Assembly: GCF_040605455.1 (NCBI RefSeq)
Contig: NZ_JBEXCV010000014.1
Location: forward strand, 1-64,000
Direction: 5' to 3'
Length of the DNA stretch: 64,000 nucleotides
Source of the DNA: Embleya sp040605455
Lineage (GTDB): Bacteria > Actinomycetota > Actinomycetes > Streptomycetales > Streptomycetaceae
In this document: positions 45,814 to 58,347 of the stretch, in pieces
Layout: every line of letters starts with the position of its first letter
Numbering within the stretch: position 1 is the first letter of the stretch
Notes under the pieces: generated by a model
The model's input: only the letters and a program-made list of their open reading frames with translations
Databases searched by the model: none
Told to the model about the DNA's origin: nothing
Made by a program: the position numbers and the translations under genes

Positions 45814-47106
45814 TCAGCTCGCCGCCGTCCAGCCGGCCCAGTCCATCGACCAGCCGCTCCAGCCGTTGTCCGGGGCGATCACCTTGTCGGGCGAGTGGAT
45901 CACCTCGACCACGTCGCCGATCAGCGACTCCTTGTAGAACCACGCGGCGGCCATGCTCGGGTCGCCGCCGCCCTTGACGTCCTGCAGGCTCACGCAGCCG
46001 TGGCTGGTGTTCTCCTTGCCGAACGGCGGCGGGTCGCGCCAGTAGTTGCCGTGCACGTAGGTGCCGGTGACGTTCAGCCGCATGCCGTGCGGGACGTCCG
46101 GGATGTCGTACACGCCCTTGGCCAGGCCCACCGACTGGGAGTTCATGTGCACCGTGGGCTCTTTGGACATGATGGTCATCTTGCCGTTGTACGTGGCGTT
46201 CTCCGGGTCTCCCAGGCTGGCCGGCAGCTTCTTGAGCACCGCGCCGTCGCGGGTGACGGTCAGCGTGTGCGCGGTGTTGTCGGCGACGCTGGTCTGCGCG
46301 CGGCCGACGGTGAAGGTGACGTCCTTCTTCTGCATTCCGTAGACACCCGGGGAGGTCTGCTTACCGTCCAGGTCCAGGTGCAGGGTCACCTTCGTGCCGG
46401 GCGCCCAGTACTTCTCCGGGCGAAAGTCCAGCCGCTGGTTGCCGAACCAGTGACCCTTGACGTCGACCGCGGGCTCCGAGGTGACGGTGACCGACCGGTT
46501 CACCACCGCCCTGTCCTGGACCGGCTTGGTGAACTCCAGCGACACGATCATGCCGACGCCGTACGTTTCGTTCGCGGCGATTTCGAACACGCCGTAATTG
46601 GTGTTCGCCGGGGTCAGCGTGGTGAACGAGGATTGCAGCGCCGAGACCAGCCCGGCGGCGTCGGTCGCGGTCGCCGACACCGCGTACTTGGTACCGGTCT
46701 GCAACGCCGCCGACGGCACCCAACTGGCCCCGTCCGGTGCGATGGTGCCCTCGACCGGCCTGCCGCCCTCGGAACCGGTCACGGTGACCTGGGTCAGCTT
46801 CCCGGCGCTCGCGCTCACCTTCAGCGCGCCGTCGGTGGCCACCGCGGTCGCGCCGTCCTTCGGGACGATGGTCACCACCGCCTGGGAGGTCTTCGGCGCG
46901 CCGTCGCCGCCGGGTGCCTTGGTCTGGGAGACCGGCTCGACCTTGTCGTCCTTCTTGGTCTTCTTGTCGTCGCCCCCGCCACACGCTCCCGCACCCAGGA
47001 GCGCGACACACACCGCGAGCGCCGGCAGGGCCCTGCGTATCCGTCGTCGCGAGCGAGGTCTCCGTGCGTCCGAACCGGATGTCGCCCCTGCTGCCGTCGT
47101 CGGCAT
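45814..47106 (-). CDS. Second lipoprotein L,D-transpeptidase with Ig-like domains
   Basis: This 430-residue lipoprotein has a signal ending ALLGAGACGGG. The domain plan matches the protein at 31642-32919: Ig-like domains (with ALQTGTKYAVSATATDAAG and HWFGNQRLDFRPEKYWAPG matching its paralogue), then YkuD with YVHGNYW and catalytic Cys about residue 371 in ENTSHGCVSL. It would make 3-3 cross-links. The paralogues probably act at different growth stages or sites. Confidence 0.95.
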   Translation of the reverse strand: MPTTAAGATSGSDARRPRSRRRIRRALPALAVCVALLGAGACGGGDDKKTKKDDKVEPVSQTKAPGGDGAPKTSQAVVTIVPKDGATAVATDGALKVSASAGKLTQVTVTGSEGGRPVEGTIAPDGASWVPSAALQTGTKYAVSATATDAAGLVSALQSSFTTLTPANTNYGVFEIAANETYGVGMIVSLEFTKPVQDRAVVNRSVTVTSEPAVDVKGHWFGNQRLDFRPEKYWAPGTKVTLHLDLDGKQTSPGVYGMQKKDVTFTVGRAQTSVADNTAHTLTVTRDGAVLKKLPASLGDPENATYNGKMTIMSKEPTVHMNSQSVGLAKGVYDIPDVPHGMRLNVTGTYVHGNYWRDPPPFGKENTSHGCVSLQDVKGGGDPSMAAAWFYKESLIGDVVEVIHSPDKVIAPDNGWSGWSMDWAGWTAAS

Positions 47107-47404
47107 GGATCTCCCTAAGTCGCTGCGCTACCAAGGGGGACGACGACATTTCCCACCCTCACCGTCTCGCCTCGGCGGTATGAGGTGCATCACCCTCCCC
47201 GGCGCGGAACCGTATCCGGGAGTCGGCCGTCCGCGAGGCGGATGACGAGGCCGCAACGCACATGCGAGGGCCGCTCGTTCGGCCGGCACACCGCGGGCAA
47301 GGCACGCGGATCGACGCGGCACCTGCGCCGGCCGCCCGGTGAGACGCCTCGGGCCCCACCGCCACGAAGGACGGTGGGGCCCGCAGGCGATCCGGTCACC
47401 ACTT
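47107..47404. other. 298-bp region between L,D-transpeptidase start and glgP end
   Basis: It holds the promoter side of the transpeptidase gene and the glgP terminator. No gene is supported. Confidence 0.4.
47351..47382 (-). terminator. Terminator of glgP
   Basis: GGGCCCCACCG (47351-47361) pairs with CGGTGGGGCCC (47372-47382), 11 bp perfect, with an extra GCCT/AGGC pair outside. It starts 23 bp past the minus-strand stop at 47405. Confidence 0.65.
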
Positions 47405-50017
47405 TCAGCGCAGCGGCATGCCCTCCGCGAAGCCCTCGCTCTCCGGAGGTGCCGCGATCAGGCCGAGTTCGGCCGGGCCGGCGAGCAGCGGGTGGGTCGG
47501 CATCACCCGGACGGTGTAACCGAACGGGCCGGTCCGGTCCAGGGCCAAGGAGCCCTCGTAGAGCCGGCGGTCGTGCTCGTCCCGGCGGCCCGCCTTGAGC
47601 GGGCCCACCGTGCCGTCGACGATCCGGTCCGCGTTGTCGACCCGGCCGTGCACGACCTGGACCTCGACGTCGGCGGGCGCGAGTGCGCCCAGGGAGACGA
47701 GGACCCGCAGGTTCAGCGTGTTGCCGACCTCGGGGGCGTCCCCTATCCCACCCGACTCCACGTGATCGACCCGCACGCCGGCCCAGGACCGCCGCACGTG
47801 TGCCTTCCACTCGGCCAACTCCCGCGCGGCCCGGCCGGTGATCGCCCGGCCGGACAGCGCCGCCGGCGCGTACAGCACGTCGACGTAGTCCTTGACCATC
47901 CGGTCCGCGAGCACCTTCGGGCCGAGTGTGGCCAGCGTGTGCCGGACCATTTCCAGCCATCGGGTCGGCAGGCCCTCGGGCCCCCGGTCGTAGAACCGGG
48001 CCGCGACCGAGTTCTCGATCAGGTCGTACAGCGCCCCCGCCTCGAGGTCGTCGCGGCGGTCGACGTCGGTGATCCCGTCGGCCGTCGGAATCGCCCACCC
48101 GTTCGAGCCGTCGTACCACTCGTCCCACCACCCGTCCAGGATGGACAGGTTCAGGCACCCGTTCAGCGCGGCCTTCATCCCGGAGGTGCCGCACGCCTCC
48201 AGCGGCCGCAGCGGATTGTTCAGCCACACGTCGCACCCGGGGTACAGGTGCTGGGCCATCGCGATGTCGTAGTCCGGCAGGAACACGATCCGGTGCCGCA
48301 CGTCCTCGCGGTCGGCGAACCGCACCAGTTCCTGGATCAGCCGCTTGCCGCCCTCATCGGCCGGGTGCGCCTTGCCCGCGATCACGATCTGCACCGGCCG
48401 CTCGGGGTGCAGCAGCATCTTGCGCAGCCTGGCCGGATCCCGCAGCATCAGGGTGAGCCGCTTGTAGGACGGCACCCGACGGGCGAACCCGATGGTCAGC
48501 ACGTCCGGATCGAGCACGTTCTCGATCCAGCCCAATTCCGCGTCACCCGCGCCACGTTGCTTCCAGGACGCGCGCAGCCGCAAACGGGCCTCGGTGACCA
48601 GCTTGGCGCGCAGCGTCCGGCGCAGCTCCCACACCGAGCCCGCCGACAACCGGTCGATCGCCGCCCAGGCCGAGGGATCCTCGGCGAGTTCGACGCCGGC
48701 TTCGCGGCCGGCCAGGTCGAGCACGTCGGCATCCACCCACGTGGGCGCGTGTACGCCGTTCGTGATCGAGGTAATCGGTACCTCGGTGATGTCGAAGCCC
48801 GGCCACAGGCCGTCGAACATGCCCCGGCTGACCCGTCCGTGCAACTCGCTCACGCCATTGGCCCGTTGGGCGAGCCGCAGGCCCATCACGGCCATGTTGA
48901 ACACGCCCGGATCGCCGTCCGGGTAGGTCTCCGCGCCCAGTGCGAGGACCCGATCCACCGGAACCCCCGGACAAGCGAGGTCGCCGCCGAAATGCCGCTG
49001 GATCTGGTCGCGTCCGAACCGGTCGATACCGGCCGGAACGGGCGTGTGCGTGGTGAACACCGTGCCCGCCCGGGCGGCTTCCAGCGCCGCGTCGAAGTCC
49101 AGTCCGTCGGCCTGGGTGAACTCGCGGATGCGCTCGATGCCCAGGAAGCCGGCGTGGCCCTCGTTGGTGTGGAAGACCTCCGGCGCGGGATGACCGGTGA
49201 TCTCGCAAAAGGCCCGCAAAGCCCGCACACCACCGATGCCCAGCAGCATCTCCTGATGCAAACGGTGTTCGCTGGTGCCGCCGTACAGCCGGTCGGTCAC
49301 CTCGCGTTCGGCGGGCTCGTTCTCCTCGATGTCCGAGTCCAGCAGCAGCAGTGGCACCCGGCCGACCTGGGCCTTCCAGATCCGCGCGTGCAACTCACCC
49401 GTCGGGAGTGCGATGACCACCCGTGCGGGTGCACCGTCGGCACTCCGAAGGAGGGTCAGTGGCAACTCGTTGGGGTCCAGGAGCGGGTAGCGCTCCTGCT
49501 GCCAACCGTCCCGGGACAACGACTGTCGGAAGTACCCGTGGCGGTACATCAGGCCGACTCCGACGATCGGCACACCCAGGTCGCTGGCGGCCTTGAGGTG
49601 GTCGCCGGCGAGGATGCCCAACCCGCCGCTGTACTGCGGAAGTGCCGCGGTGATGCCGTACTCCGGCGAGAAGTACGCGATCGCCGCCGGCGGCGAATCC
49701 GGAGCCGTGCCCGGCTCCGAGAGGGTTTGATACCAACGAGGTCCGGTCAGGTATTCGTGCAGGTCTTCGGCCGCCACCCGCAATCGGGCGAGGAAGCGGC
49801 GGTCGTCGGCAAGGGCGCCGAGTTTGTCGTTCGGCACGGTGCCGAGCAGGCGGACGGGGTCCCGGCCGACCGAGGCCCAGGTGTCCGGATCGATCGACTC
49901 GAACAGGTCGCGGGTCTCCGCGTGCCAGGACCAGCGGAGGTTCATCGCCAGTTCACCCAGTGGCTCCAGCGGAGCGGGCAGAACCGTACGCACGGTGAAT
50001 CTGCGGATTGCTCTCAC
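47405..50017 (-). CDS. glgP: Alpha-glucan phosphorylase
   Basis: This is an 870-residue enzyme of the short actinobacterial phosphorylase group. It releases glucose 1-phosphate from alpha-1,4-glucan (and may work on maltose 1-phosphate-derived chains). It has EYGITAALPQYSGGLGILAGDHLKAASDLG, TNEGHAGFL, the CGTSGMKAALNGCLNLSILDGWWDEW block and the PLP-phosphate-binding region around VPSYKRLTLML. It starts at GTG 50017. Divergent from glgE, with a shared promoter region. Confidence 0.94.
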   Translation of the reverse strand: MRAIRRFTVRTVLPAPLEPLGELAMNLRWSWHAETRDLFESIDPDTWASVGRDPVRLLGTVPNDKLGALADDRRFLARLRVAAEDLHEYLTGPRWYQTLSEPGTAPDSPPAAIAYFSPEYGITAALPQYSGGLGILAGDHLKAASDLGVPIVGVGLMYRHGYFRQSLSRDGWQQERYPLLDPNELPLTLLRSADGAPARVVIALPTGELHARIWKAQVGRVPLLLLDSDIEENEPAEREVTDRLYGGTSEHRLHQEMLLGIGGVRALRAFCEITGHPAPEVFHTNEGHAGFLGIERIREFTQADGLDFDAALEAARAGTVFTTHTPVPAGIDRFGRDQIQRHFGGDLACPGVPVDRVLALGAETYPDGDPGVFNMAVMGLRLAQRANGVSELHGRVSRGMFDGLWPGFDITEVPITSITNGVHAPTWVDADVLDLAGREAGVELAEDPSAWAAIDRLSAGSVWELRRTLRAKLVTEARLRLRASWKQRGAGDAELGWIENVLDPDVLTIGFARRVPSYKRLTLMLRDPARLRKMLLHPERPVQIVIAGKAHPADEGGKRLIQELVRFADREDVRHRIVFLPDYDIAMAQHLYPGCDVWLNNPLRPLEACGTSGMKAALNGCLNLSILDGWWDEWYDGSNGWAIPTADGITDVDRRDDLEAGALYDLIENSVAARFYDRGPEGLPTRWLEMVRHTLATLGPKVLADRMVKDYVDVLYAPAALSGRAITGRAARELAEWKAHVRRSWAGVRVDHVESGGIGDAPEVGNTLNLRVLVSLGALAPADVEVQVVHGRVDNADRIVDGTVGPLKAGRRDEHDRRLYEGSLALDRTGPFGYTVRVMPTHPLLAGPAELGLIAAPPESEGFAEGMPLR

Positions 50018-50046
50018 GCTGCGACCCTAGCCGGAAGGCGGCAGAA

Positions 50047-50093
50047 CTTGCGACAGTGGATGCAGTGCGCTTGCAAAGTCGGCAAGATCTTGC
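50047..50093. promoter_or_regulatory. Repeated CTTGC boxes in the glgP-glgE divergent promoter
   Basis: CTTGC occurs at 50047, 50070 and 50089 (spacing 23 and 19 bp), and CTTGCAAAGTCGGCAAG (50070-50086) is a CTTGC/GCAAG inverted repeat. CTTGCAG-type repeats are, as I recall, the kind of site used by Streptomyces LacI-family sugar regulators such as MalR; the identification is tentative. The location suits control of both glgP and the glgE operon by a maltodextrin or glucan signal. Confidence 0.4.
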
Positions 50094-50436
50094 GGATGGG
50101 TCTGGGGGCGTTTTTACACCATATGGACCGTACCCCGAGCGACTTGATGATCGTTGAACAGCCGGGTCCTTCCGTCCCGGCGTACCGCGGACACACCAGA
50201 CATCCGCCGTCCGCGGTCGCGGGACGGGCCCCGCCCGGTCCCCGCCTGGTGGTCGCGTCACGAACAATGGCCGCCGCGCAGCGGTGAGTGGTGGACCCGA
50301 GCGATCCCACCGGTCGCCGCCGGGTCGGTTTTCCGCCACTCCCGGGTCCGGCAATCGGGGTATCGAGTGGGTTTCCGTACGGGTGCATCGCGCGCGACGC
50401 GCACGGGATGCCCGTCCGTGGGTACAGGAGTTCGGC

Positions 50437-52697
50437 ATGACCAGTTCGGCTGAGAAGGACCCCGGGGGCGCCCGCGCACCCCGGGCGGGGCAGGTCGCGG
50501 CCGGCAAGGCCGCGGCACGGAAGACGACCGCCAAAAAGCCGCGAGCCGCCGGGCCCGCGACCGAGTCGGCCGGCCCACCGGCGGCCGGCCCGGCCACGAC
50601 CGAGGCGGGCGCGGTGCGGCCGGGGCCGGCGAACCGCGCCGTCGCCGAACCGGCCGCTGCCACCAAGTCGCCGATGCGGGCCGGGAAATCGGCCAAACCG
50701 GTGACGCCGCGCATCGGGCGCATCCCGATCCTCGACGTCGAACCGGCTGTCGACGGCGGCACCCGGCCGGCCCGGGCGGTCCCGGGCGAGACGTTCCACG
50801 TGGGCGCCACGGTCTTTCGCGAGGGCCACGACGCGGTGGCCGCGAGCATCGTGTTGCGCGATCCGCGCGGCCGGACGGGCGCGCTCACCCCGATGCTTCC
50901 GGGCGCGCCCGGGACCGACCGGGTGCACGCGAGCATCACGCCGACCAGCGAGGGCCTGTGGTCCTACGCGGTCGAGGCGTGGGGCGACCCGATCGCCACG
51001 TGGCGACATGCGGCCGGCATCAAGATCCCGGCCGGCCTGGAGGTCGACCTGATGCTGGAGGAGGGCGCGCAGTTGCTGGAGCGGGCCGCCGACGGCGTGC
51101 CCAAGAAGGACGGCCTGCGGGCGGTCGTGCTGGCCGCGGTGGACGCGGTCCGGGACGAGACGCGCAGCCCCGCCGAACGGCTGGCCGCGGCGCGCTCCGC
51201 CACGCTGGACGAGGTGCTGGCCGCGCATCCGCTGCGCGAGTTGCTCACCACGTCGGCCCGCTATCCGCTGCGGGTCGAGCGCCAACGCGCGCTGTACGGC
51301 TCCTGGTACGAGTTCTTCCCGCGCTCCGAGGGCGCGGTCGTGGACCCCACCGGCAACCGCCCACCGCGCAGCGGCACTTTCCGTACCGCGATGCGGCGCC
51401 TGCCGCAGATCGCCGCGATGGGCTTCGACGTGGTCTACCTGCCCCCGATTCACCCGATCGGCCAGGCATTTCGCAAGGGGCCCAACAACACGCTCGAGGC
51501 CGGTGAGCACGATCCCGGCTCGCCGTGGGCGATCGGCTCGCCCGAGGGCGGTCACGACACGATCCACCCCGACCTGGGCACGATCGAGGACTTCGACGCG
51601 TTCGTGGCCCGGGCGGGCGAACTGCGGATGGAGGTGGCGCTGGACTTCGCGCTCCAGGTGTCCCCCGACCACCCGTGGGTTGCGAAGCACCCCGAGTGGT
51701 TCCGGCACCGCGCCGACGGCACCATCGCCTACGCGGAGAACCCGCCGAAGAAGTACCAGGACATCTACCCGATCGACTTCGACGCCGACTTCGAGGGCCT
51801 GGTCGCCGAGACGCTGCGGGTGTTGCGGTACTGGATGGCGCACGGTGTGCGGATCTTCCGGGTGGACAACCCGCACACCAAGCCGGTGATGTTCTGGGAG
51901 CAGGTGATCGCCGCGATCAACGCGACCGACCCGGACGTGATCTTCCTGGCCGAGGCGTTCACCCGACCGGCGATGATGCGCACGCTGGCCAAGGTCGGCT
52001 TCCAGCAGTCCTACACGTACTTCACCTGGCGCAACGGCAAGGACGAACTTCAGGAGTACCTCACCGAGTTGACCACGGGCGAGGCGTCCGCGTACATGCG
52101 GCCGAACTTCTTCGTGAACACGCCCGACATCCTGCACGCCTACCTGCAGTACGGCGGGCGGGCCGCGTTCAGGATCCGGGCCCTGCTCGCCGCCACGCTG
52201 TCCCCGTCATGGGGCGTCTACTCGGGCTTCGAGTTGTACGAGCATCTGGCGGTCAAGGCCGGCAGCGAGGAGTATCAGGACTCGGAGAAGTACCAGTTGC
52301 GCCCGCGCGACTGGGCCGGTGCCGAACGCGAGGGCCGCTCGCTGGCGCCGTACATCACCACGCTGAACCGGATGCGCCGACGTCACCCGAGCCTGCAACG
52401 TCTGCGAAACCTGACCTTCCATCACGTGGACGACGATGCGGTCATGGCCTTCTCCAAGCGCACCCGTGTGGGTGACGTAGACGACCTGGTCCTGGTCGTG
52501 GTGAACCTGGATCCGCACAACACACGCGAGGCGACCGTCGCCCTGGACCTGCCCGCCCTCGGGTTGGACTGGCAGGACACCTTCGCGGTGCAGGACGAGT
52601 TCACCGGAGCCGGTTATCGCTGGGGTCGGCACAACTACGTGCGGCTGGATCCCGCGCACGAACCCGCGCATCTCTTCTCGGTCCGGAGGAACAGCCC

Positions 52698-52701
<4 letters not shown>
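50437..52701 (+). CDS. glgE: Maltosyltransferase GlgE (alpha-1,4-glucan:phosphate alpha-maltosyltransferase)
   Basis: This 754-residue GH13_3 enzyme extends alpha-1,4-glucan with maltosyl units from maltose 1-phosphate. The first 85 residues form a low-complexity Ala/Pro/Lys extension (AAGKAAARKTTAKKPRAAG). After that come the N-domain and barrel: YGSWYEFFPRSEGA, FDVVYLPPIHPIGQAFRKGPNN, nucleophile Asp about 477 (FRVDNPHTKP) and acid Glu about 506 (FLAEAFTRP). ATG 50437 follows AGGAG seven bases upstream. It is the first gene of glgE-treS-pep2-glgB. The regulatory region holds the CTTGC boxes. Confidence 0.96.
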
Positions 52702-54388
<1,687 letters not shown>

Positions 54389-54392
<4 letters not shown>

Positions 54393-55840
54393 CGGATTCC
54401 ACCCGACCCCACGATCCGACTGCCTCCGCGGTGATCGCTCTGCTGCGCGACTGGCTGCCGCAGCAGAGATGGTTCGCCGGCAAGGGCCGGCCTCTTCGTG
54501 GGGCCGGCGTGGTCCACAGTCTCGAAGTGGTCTCCGGCGACCCCGCGCTGCACCACGTGCTGCTGCGGGTCGAGCACGGCGGCACACCCGAGCACTATCA
54601 ACTCCTGCTGGGGGTCCGCGAGACCCTGCCGGGCCGGCTCACGCACGCGCTGATCGGCCGGCTGCCCAACGGCAACAGCATCTACGACGCGGTGCACGAC
54701 GCGGAACTGACCCGGTGGCTGCCGGAACGCTTCGTCGCGGCGGACACCGCGGGCCCGCTGGCCTTCCACCGCCCCGGCGCGCAGACCCCCGACCCCGAGC
54801 ACGTCGGCCTGGTGATCGGCGCCGAGCAGTCGAACACGTCGATCATCTTCGGCGACGACGTGATCCTCAAGCTGTTCCGGCGGGTGGTACCCGGGGTCAA
54901 TCCGGACCTGGAGGTCTCGCTCGCGCTGGCCGGCGCGGGTTCGCGGCGGATCCCGGCGCCGATCGCGTGGTTCGACATGCCCTTCCCGGACGGGCACGCC
55001 GAGCCGACCACGCTCGGCCTGCTCCAGGAATACCTGCGCACCGGCACCGACGGCTGGGAACTCGCCAAGACCTCGGTCCGCGACCTGTACGCCGGCCAGG
55101 AGGTGCGCGGCGCCGGTCCGCACGCGCACGAGACCGGTGGCGACTTCGCCGGCGAGTCCTTCCGACTCGGCGCGGCCACCGCCGAGGTGCACGCCGACCT
55201 GGCCCGCTCGCTGCCCACGGCGGTGGCGGGCGAGGTGGAGCTGGCCGCGATCGCCCGGGACATGGAGCGCCGATTGCACGCGGCGGCCGAGGCGGTGCCG
55301 GAGCTGGCGCCGTTCACCGACCGGCTGTGCGAGGCGTACCGGGACCTGGAGACGCTGGGCCGGGACGGGCATCCGGTCCCGTTGCAGCGCATCCACGGCG
55401 ACTTCCACCTCGGCCAGGTGATGCGCACCGCCACCCGGTGGGTGCTGCTCGACTTCGAGGGCGAACCGGCCCGGCCGCTGAGCGAACGGCGCTCCCTGCA
55501 CTCGCCGCTGCGCGATATCGCGGCGATGCTGCGCTCGTTCGACTACGCGGCCCGGCATCTGCTGGCCGGTGGTGGTGGGTTCTGGGGTCGCGGGGCGCCC
55601 GCGCCGCATCTGGTGCGCCGTGCGGAGGAATGGGCGACCCGCAACCGGGAAGCCTTCTGTGCGGGATACGCCGACGCGGGCTCCTTCGACCCACACTCCG
55701 AGCCCGTGCTGCTGCGGGCCTTCGAGACCGACAAGGCCGTGTACGAGGTCATGTACGAGTCGGGCAACCGACCCTCGTGGCTACCGGTTCCGATGTCGGC
55801 GATCCGGCGCCTGGCCGAACGTGCGCCGCAGCCGCACTGA
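54389..55840 (+). CDS. pep2: Maltokinase (Pep2/Mak)
   Basis: This 483-residue aminoglycoside-phosphotransferase-fold kinase makes maltose 1-phosphate, the GlgE donor. The N-terminal cap has WLPQQRWFAGKGRPLRGAGV. The catalytic segment RIHGDFHLGQVMRTATRWVLLDFEGEPARPL contains the HGDxHxGQ and DFEGE motifs. The GTG overlaps the treS stop. TreS, Pep2 and GlgE together convert trehalose to alpha-glucan. Confidence 0.95.
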
Positions 55841-55888
55841 CGATCCGTGGATTCCCGTTCAGCACCAACGTCCCAGGAGGTCCCAGCC

Positions 55889-58168
55889 GTGACGGCCCGT
55901 CAGGACATCAGCGCGTCACCCGAGGGCGGCGGGGTCACCGGCCGCCCCACCCAGCGTCGGGACAAGCGCCCCCGATCCCGCCCGACCGCCGGCCCGGTCG
56001 TGCCGCCTCTGGCCGCCGACGAGTTGCGCCGCCTGGTGGAGGGCGGTCATCACGATCCGCACGCGTTGCTCGGCCCGCACCCGAACGTGCCCGGCGTCGA
56101 CGGCGTGGTGGTGCGGGTGCTGCGGCCGTGGGCCGGCGAGGTGATCGTGGTCACCGGCGAGCGCCGGGTCGAACTGACCCACGAGGCGGAGGGCCTGTTC
56201 ACCGGCGTGCTGCCGGGTGCGCAGGTGCCCGACTATCGGCTGGAGGTTCGCTACGAGGACACCGAACTGCACACGGACGACCCGTACCGGTTCCTGCCCA
56301 CCCTGGGCGAGTTGGACATACACCTGATCGCCGAGGGCCGGCACGAGCGGCTATGGGATGTGCTCGGCGCGCATGTGCGCTCGTACGAGACCCCCAACGG
56401 GCCGGTCGCCGGCACCTCGTTCGCGGTCTGGGCGCCGAACGCGCAGGGCGTGCGGGTGGTGGGCGACTTCAACTACTGGGACGGCATCGGGCACCCGATG
56501 CGCTCCCTCGGCTCGTCCGGGGTGTGGGAGCTGTTCGTCCCCGACGTCGGCGACGGCACCAAGTACAAGTACGAGATCCTCGGCCGGGACGGGGTGTCCC
56601 GGCAAAAGGCCGACCCGCTGGCCTTCGCGACCGAGCTGCCGCCCTCCACCGCGTCGGTCGTACACACCTCGACCTACTCGTGGTCGGACAAGGAGTGGTT
56701 GTCCAAGCGCGCCGAGGTCACCCACCACACCTCGGCGATGAGCGTGTACGAGGTCCATCTCGGCTCGTGGCGACCGGGCCTGAGCTACCTCCAACTCGCC
56801 GAGCAGTTGCCCGCCTACGTCGCCGAGATGGGCTTCACGCACGTCGAACTACTGCCGGTGGCCGAACATCCGTACGGGCCGTCCTGGGGCTACCAGGTGT
56901 CCTCGTACTACGCGCCCACGTCGCGGTTCGGCAGCCCCGACGAGTTCCGCCACCTCGTCGACGCGCTGCACCGCGCGGGCATCGGTGTCCTGGTGGACTG
57001 GGTACCGGCGCACTTCCCCAAGGACGCGTGGGCGCTGGCCCGGTTCGACGGGACGCCGCTGTACGAGCACCCGGATCCGCGTCGGGGCGAACATCCCGAT
57101 TGGGGCACGCTGGTCTTCGACTACGGCCGCCACGAGGTGCGCAACTTCCTGGTCGCCAACGCGGTCTATTGGTGCGAGGAGTTCCACATCGACGGGCTGC
57201 GGGTGGACGCGGTCGCCTCGATGCTCTATCTGGACTACTCGCGCGAACACGGCCAGTGGGCGCCGAACCAACACGGCGGCCGGGAAAACCTGGACGCGGT
57301 GGCCTTTTTGCAGGAGATGAACGCGACGCTGTACCGGCGGGTGCCCGGCGTGCTGACCATCGCCGAGGAGTCCACCGCGTGGGACGGGGTGACCCGCTCC
57401 ACCGACGGCGGCGGGCTCGGCTTCGGCTTCAAGTGGAACATGGGGTGGATGCACGACTCGCTGGAGTACATCCAGAAGGAGCCGATCCACCGGCAACATC
57501 ACCACAACGAGATCACCTTCTCGCTGATGTACGCCTGGAGCGAGAACTACATCCTGCCGATCAGCCACGACGAGGTGGTGCACGGCAAACGCTCGCTGGT
57601 GGACAAGATGCCGGGCGATCGGTGGCAGCAGATGGCGAACGTGCGCGCCTACCTCGGCTTCATGTGGGCCCATCCGGGCAAGCAGTTGTTGTTCATGGGC
57701 TCGGAATTCGGCCACGGCGCCGAATGGTCCGAGGCCCGCGGCCTGGACTGGTGGTTGCTGGACCACGAGGAGCACCGGGGCATCCAGCGGCTGGTCCGCG
57801 ACCTCAACGCGACGTATCGGGGCAAGCCGGCGCTGTGGACGCAGGACACCCGCCCCGAGGGCTTCTCCTGGATCGACGGTGGCGACGCGGCGTCCAATGT
57901 GTTGTCGTTCATCCGACACGGCGCGGCCGGCGATCAATTGCTCTGTGTGTGCAACTTCTCCCCGGTGGTCCGCGAGGGCTTTCGGGTGGGTCTGCCGCAC
58001 GCGGGCCGCTGGCGTGAGGTGCTCAACACCGACGCGGACGGCTACGGCGGAGCCGACGTGGGCAACCAGGGCGAGATCCTGGCCGAGGACGTGGAGTGGC
58101 AGGGCCGACCGGCCTCCGCGTTGATGACGCTGCCCCCGCTGGCCACCGTCTGGTTTGTCCCCGAATAG
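55889..58168 (+). CDS. glgB: 1,4-alpha-glucan branching enzyme
   Basis: This is a 759-residue GH13_9 enzyme that introduces alpha-1,6 branches. Two CBM48 domains occupy about residues 60-260, then the barrel with the nucleophile Asp about 440 (GLRVDAVASMLYLDY), acid Glu about 493 (LTIAEESTAW) and ISHDEVVHGKRSL. The N-terminal 50 residues are a variable linker. The GTG at 55889 follows GGAGG. It is the last gene of the operon and is ended by a strong hairpin at 58182-58223. Confidence 0.95.
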   Translation: MTARQDISASPEGGGVTGRPTQRRDKRPRSRPTAGPVVPPLAADELRRLVEGGHHDPHALLGPHPNVPGVDGVVVRVLRPWAGEVIVVTGERRVELTHEAEGLFTGVLPGAQVPDYRLEVRYEDTELHTDDPYRFLPTLGELDIHLIAEGRHERLWDVLGAHVRSYETPNGPVAGTSFAVWAPNAQGVRVVGDFNYWDGIGHPMRSLGSSGVWELFVPDVGDGTKYKYEILGRDGVSRQKADPLAFATELPPSTASVVHTSTYSWSDKEWLSKRAEVTHHTSAMSVYEVHLGSWRPGLSYLQLAEQLPAYVAEMGFTHVELLPVAEHPYGPSWGYQVSSYYAPTSRFGSPDEFRHLVDALHRAGIGVLVDWVPAHFPKDAWALARFDGTPLYEHPDPRRGEHPDWGTLVFDYGRHEVRNFLVANAVYWCEEFHIDGLRVDAVASMLYLDYSREHGQWAPNQHGGRENLDAVAFLQEMNATLYRRVPGVLTIAEESTAWDGVTRSTDGGGLGFGFKWNMGWMHDSLEYIQKEPIHRQHHHNEITFSLMYAWSENYILPISHDEVVHGKRSLVDKMPGDRWQQMANVRAYLGFMWAHPGKQLLFMGSEFGHGAEWSEARGLDWWLLDHEEHRGIQRLVRDLNATYRGKPALWTQDTRPEGFSWIDGGDAASNVLSFIRHGAAGDQLLCVCNFSPVVREGFRVGLPHAGRWREVLNTDADGYGGADVGNQGEILAEDVEWQGRPASALMTLPPLATVWFVPE

Positions 58169-58181
58169 CAGGTGACACACC

Positions 58182-58223
58182 TTCCGGGGGCCGACGTTCG
58201 ATACGGAACGTCGGCCCCCGGAA
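58182..58223 (+). terminator. Strong terminator at the end of the glgE operon
   Basis: An 18-bp perfect stem (58182-58199 with 58206-58223) and six-base loop, 13 bp after the glgB stop. It separates metabolism from the toxin cassette that follows. Confidence 0.85.
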
Positions 58224-58347
58224 ACGTGACACTCCGACGAATCGTGAATTAGTGTCTTGCCTTCATGCCCCCGGGAGACGTCCTGTCCGGAAACTGCCGG
58301 GGGCCGTGCGACAGCCAGAGAGACACGGAACACGGGGGTGTTCTCAC

